Shown here: piece after piece, positions 63,412-64,000 of the stretch
Position numbering within the stretch: the stretch's first letter is position 1
How the letters are laid out: every line of letters starts with the position of its first letter
From: Litomosoides sigmodontis
Lineage: Eukaryota > Nematoda > Chromadorea > Rhabditida > Onchocercidae
DNA: 64,000 nt
NCBI GenBank assembly: GCA_963070105.1
Contig: OY718804.1
Location: 2,892,817 to 2,956,816 of the forward strand
Reading direction: 5' to 3'
The notes under the pieces: generated by a model
The model's database searches: none
The model's input: only the letters and a program-made list of their open reading frames with translations
Told to the model about the DNA's origin: nothing
Translations under genes and position numbers: made by a program

Positions 63412-64000
63412 CTGAAGTTAATTGTCATACATCAAAAAAGAAAAAAAAATGTAATAGATAAAATTGATAGAAATCGAATAACAACTAACATAGTGAAAAA
63501 CTTGCGAGATTTTATCCGATTTTAATTGATAAAATAGCTGCATACTGCTCAATCATTCGAAATCCATTTTTCTAAAAGTGCTTCATAGTTTTGCTTCTTC
63601 GCTAAATCATTAAAGTACAACAATTAATGAAATTACCATCAAAGAGAAATAAACAAGCACCTTTTTTCTAAAAACAAAATACCCGCACATTCGAAATCAG
63701 GAAAGGAAGCTGATCACGTCCCGTCACTTATTCATTATCAGCTAAGCGTAACAGTCGCATCAATGGGGCAACGCAAAGCGAACAGATCTCATACGCCAAC
63801 CAAGTTAGCAATTCGGACCGAAACCTGGTCCGCAGACAGACTTTATGAAATTGGCTTATAGTGCGGTTAAGACATTCTCTCAGGTCGTTGTCTTCTCATC
63901 AAGTACCACTGATTTATTCTGATTTTTCAAATTACAGTGCACCTCTTCTTTGCTCTCTCATTTGCAATGCAATTTCACTCTTTTCTCACACTCTGACGCC

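Larger units (their letters stand above)
62890..64000. other. 5' flank of the PGAP2-like gene, no other gene seen
   Basis: Contains the palindrome and TA repeat at 63328-63409. Around 63710-63860 the sequence is less AT-rich than its surroundings, with short open frames but no recognised protein; it could be the edge of a gene that continues past the window. Confidence 0.4.

Overview
The window is AT-rich DNA from a nematode, most likely a spirurid or filarial (clade III) parasite. The evidence is the protein set (nematode-like UFM1, bystin, FBXO45/FSN-1, uL3m, uL11m), a C. elegans-like U1 snRNA, mostly 100-500 bp introns with TTTCAG/TTTAG acceptors, start codons placed directly after a splice-acceptor-like AG, and abundant microsatellites. 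The species cannot be named from the sequence alone. All gene models below were built by eye from conserved protein blocks, phase-matched splice sites and length checks; there is no transcript evidence.

Layout: 1-6444 has no convincing gene. It holds long microsatellites and a 52-bp tandem repeat. 6445-16279 (+) encodes a Yurt/EPB41L5-type FERM protein in 18 coding exons. A U1 snRNA gene lies at about 17915-18081 (+), then UFM1 at 18569-19246 (+). Four genes follow on the minus strand: an EF-hand rhomboid protease (22422 to 20326), a CNNM-type metal transporter (29174 to 24809), a cysteine-rich protein with four RING-like modules and a ubiquitin-like tail region (33150 to 29865), and a secreted C-type-lectin-like protein with a probable GPI-anchor tail (37688 to 33684).

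From 38657 the plus strand carries bystin, the mitochondrial ribosomal protein uL3m and FSN-1 (FBXO45) in tandem. A gene-poor stretch (47840-52680) follows. Then come uL11m (minus), a C2H2 zinc-finger protein with a FAR1/FLYWCH-like zinc-binding block (plus, 15 coding exons) and a PGAP2-like GPI-lipid remodelling protein (minus). The last kilobase is non-coding as far as can be seen and contains a 38-bp perfect palindrome next to a TA repeat.

Functions are mostly housekeeping: ribosome biogenesis (bystin), mitochondrial translation (uL3m, uL11m), protein modification (UFM1, FSN-1, possibly the multi-RING protein), splicing (U1), epithelial polarity (FERM) and membrane biology (rhomboid, CNNM, PGAP2, lectin). 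From memory, many of the C. elegans counterparts map to chromosome III and mrpl-3/fsn-1 are neighbours there, so the window probably belongs to that ancestral chromosome unit. The least familiar gene is the tandem-RING protein; the oddest non-coding element is the 52-bp repeat carrying a GGTCATGACC palindrome in every unit.
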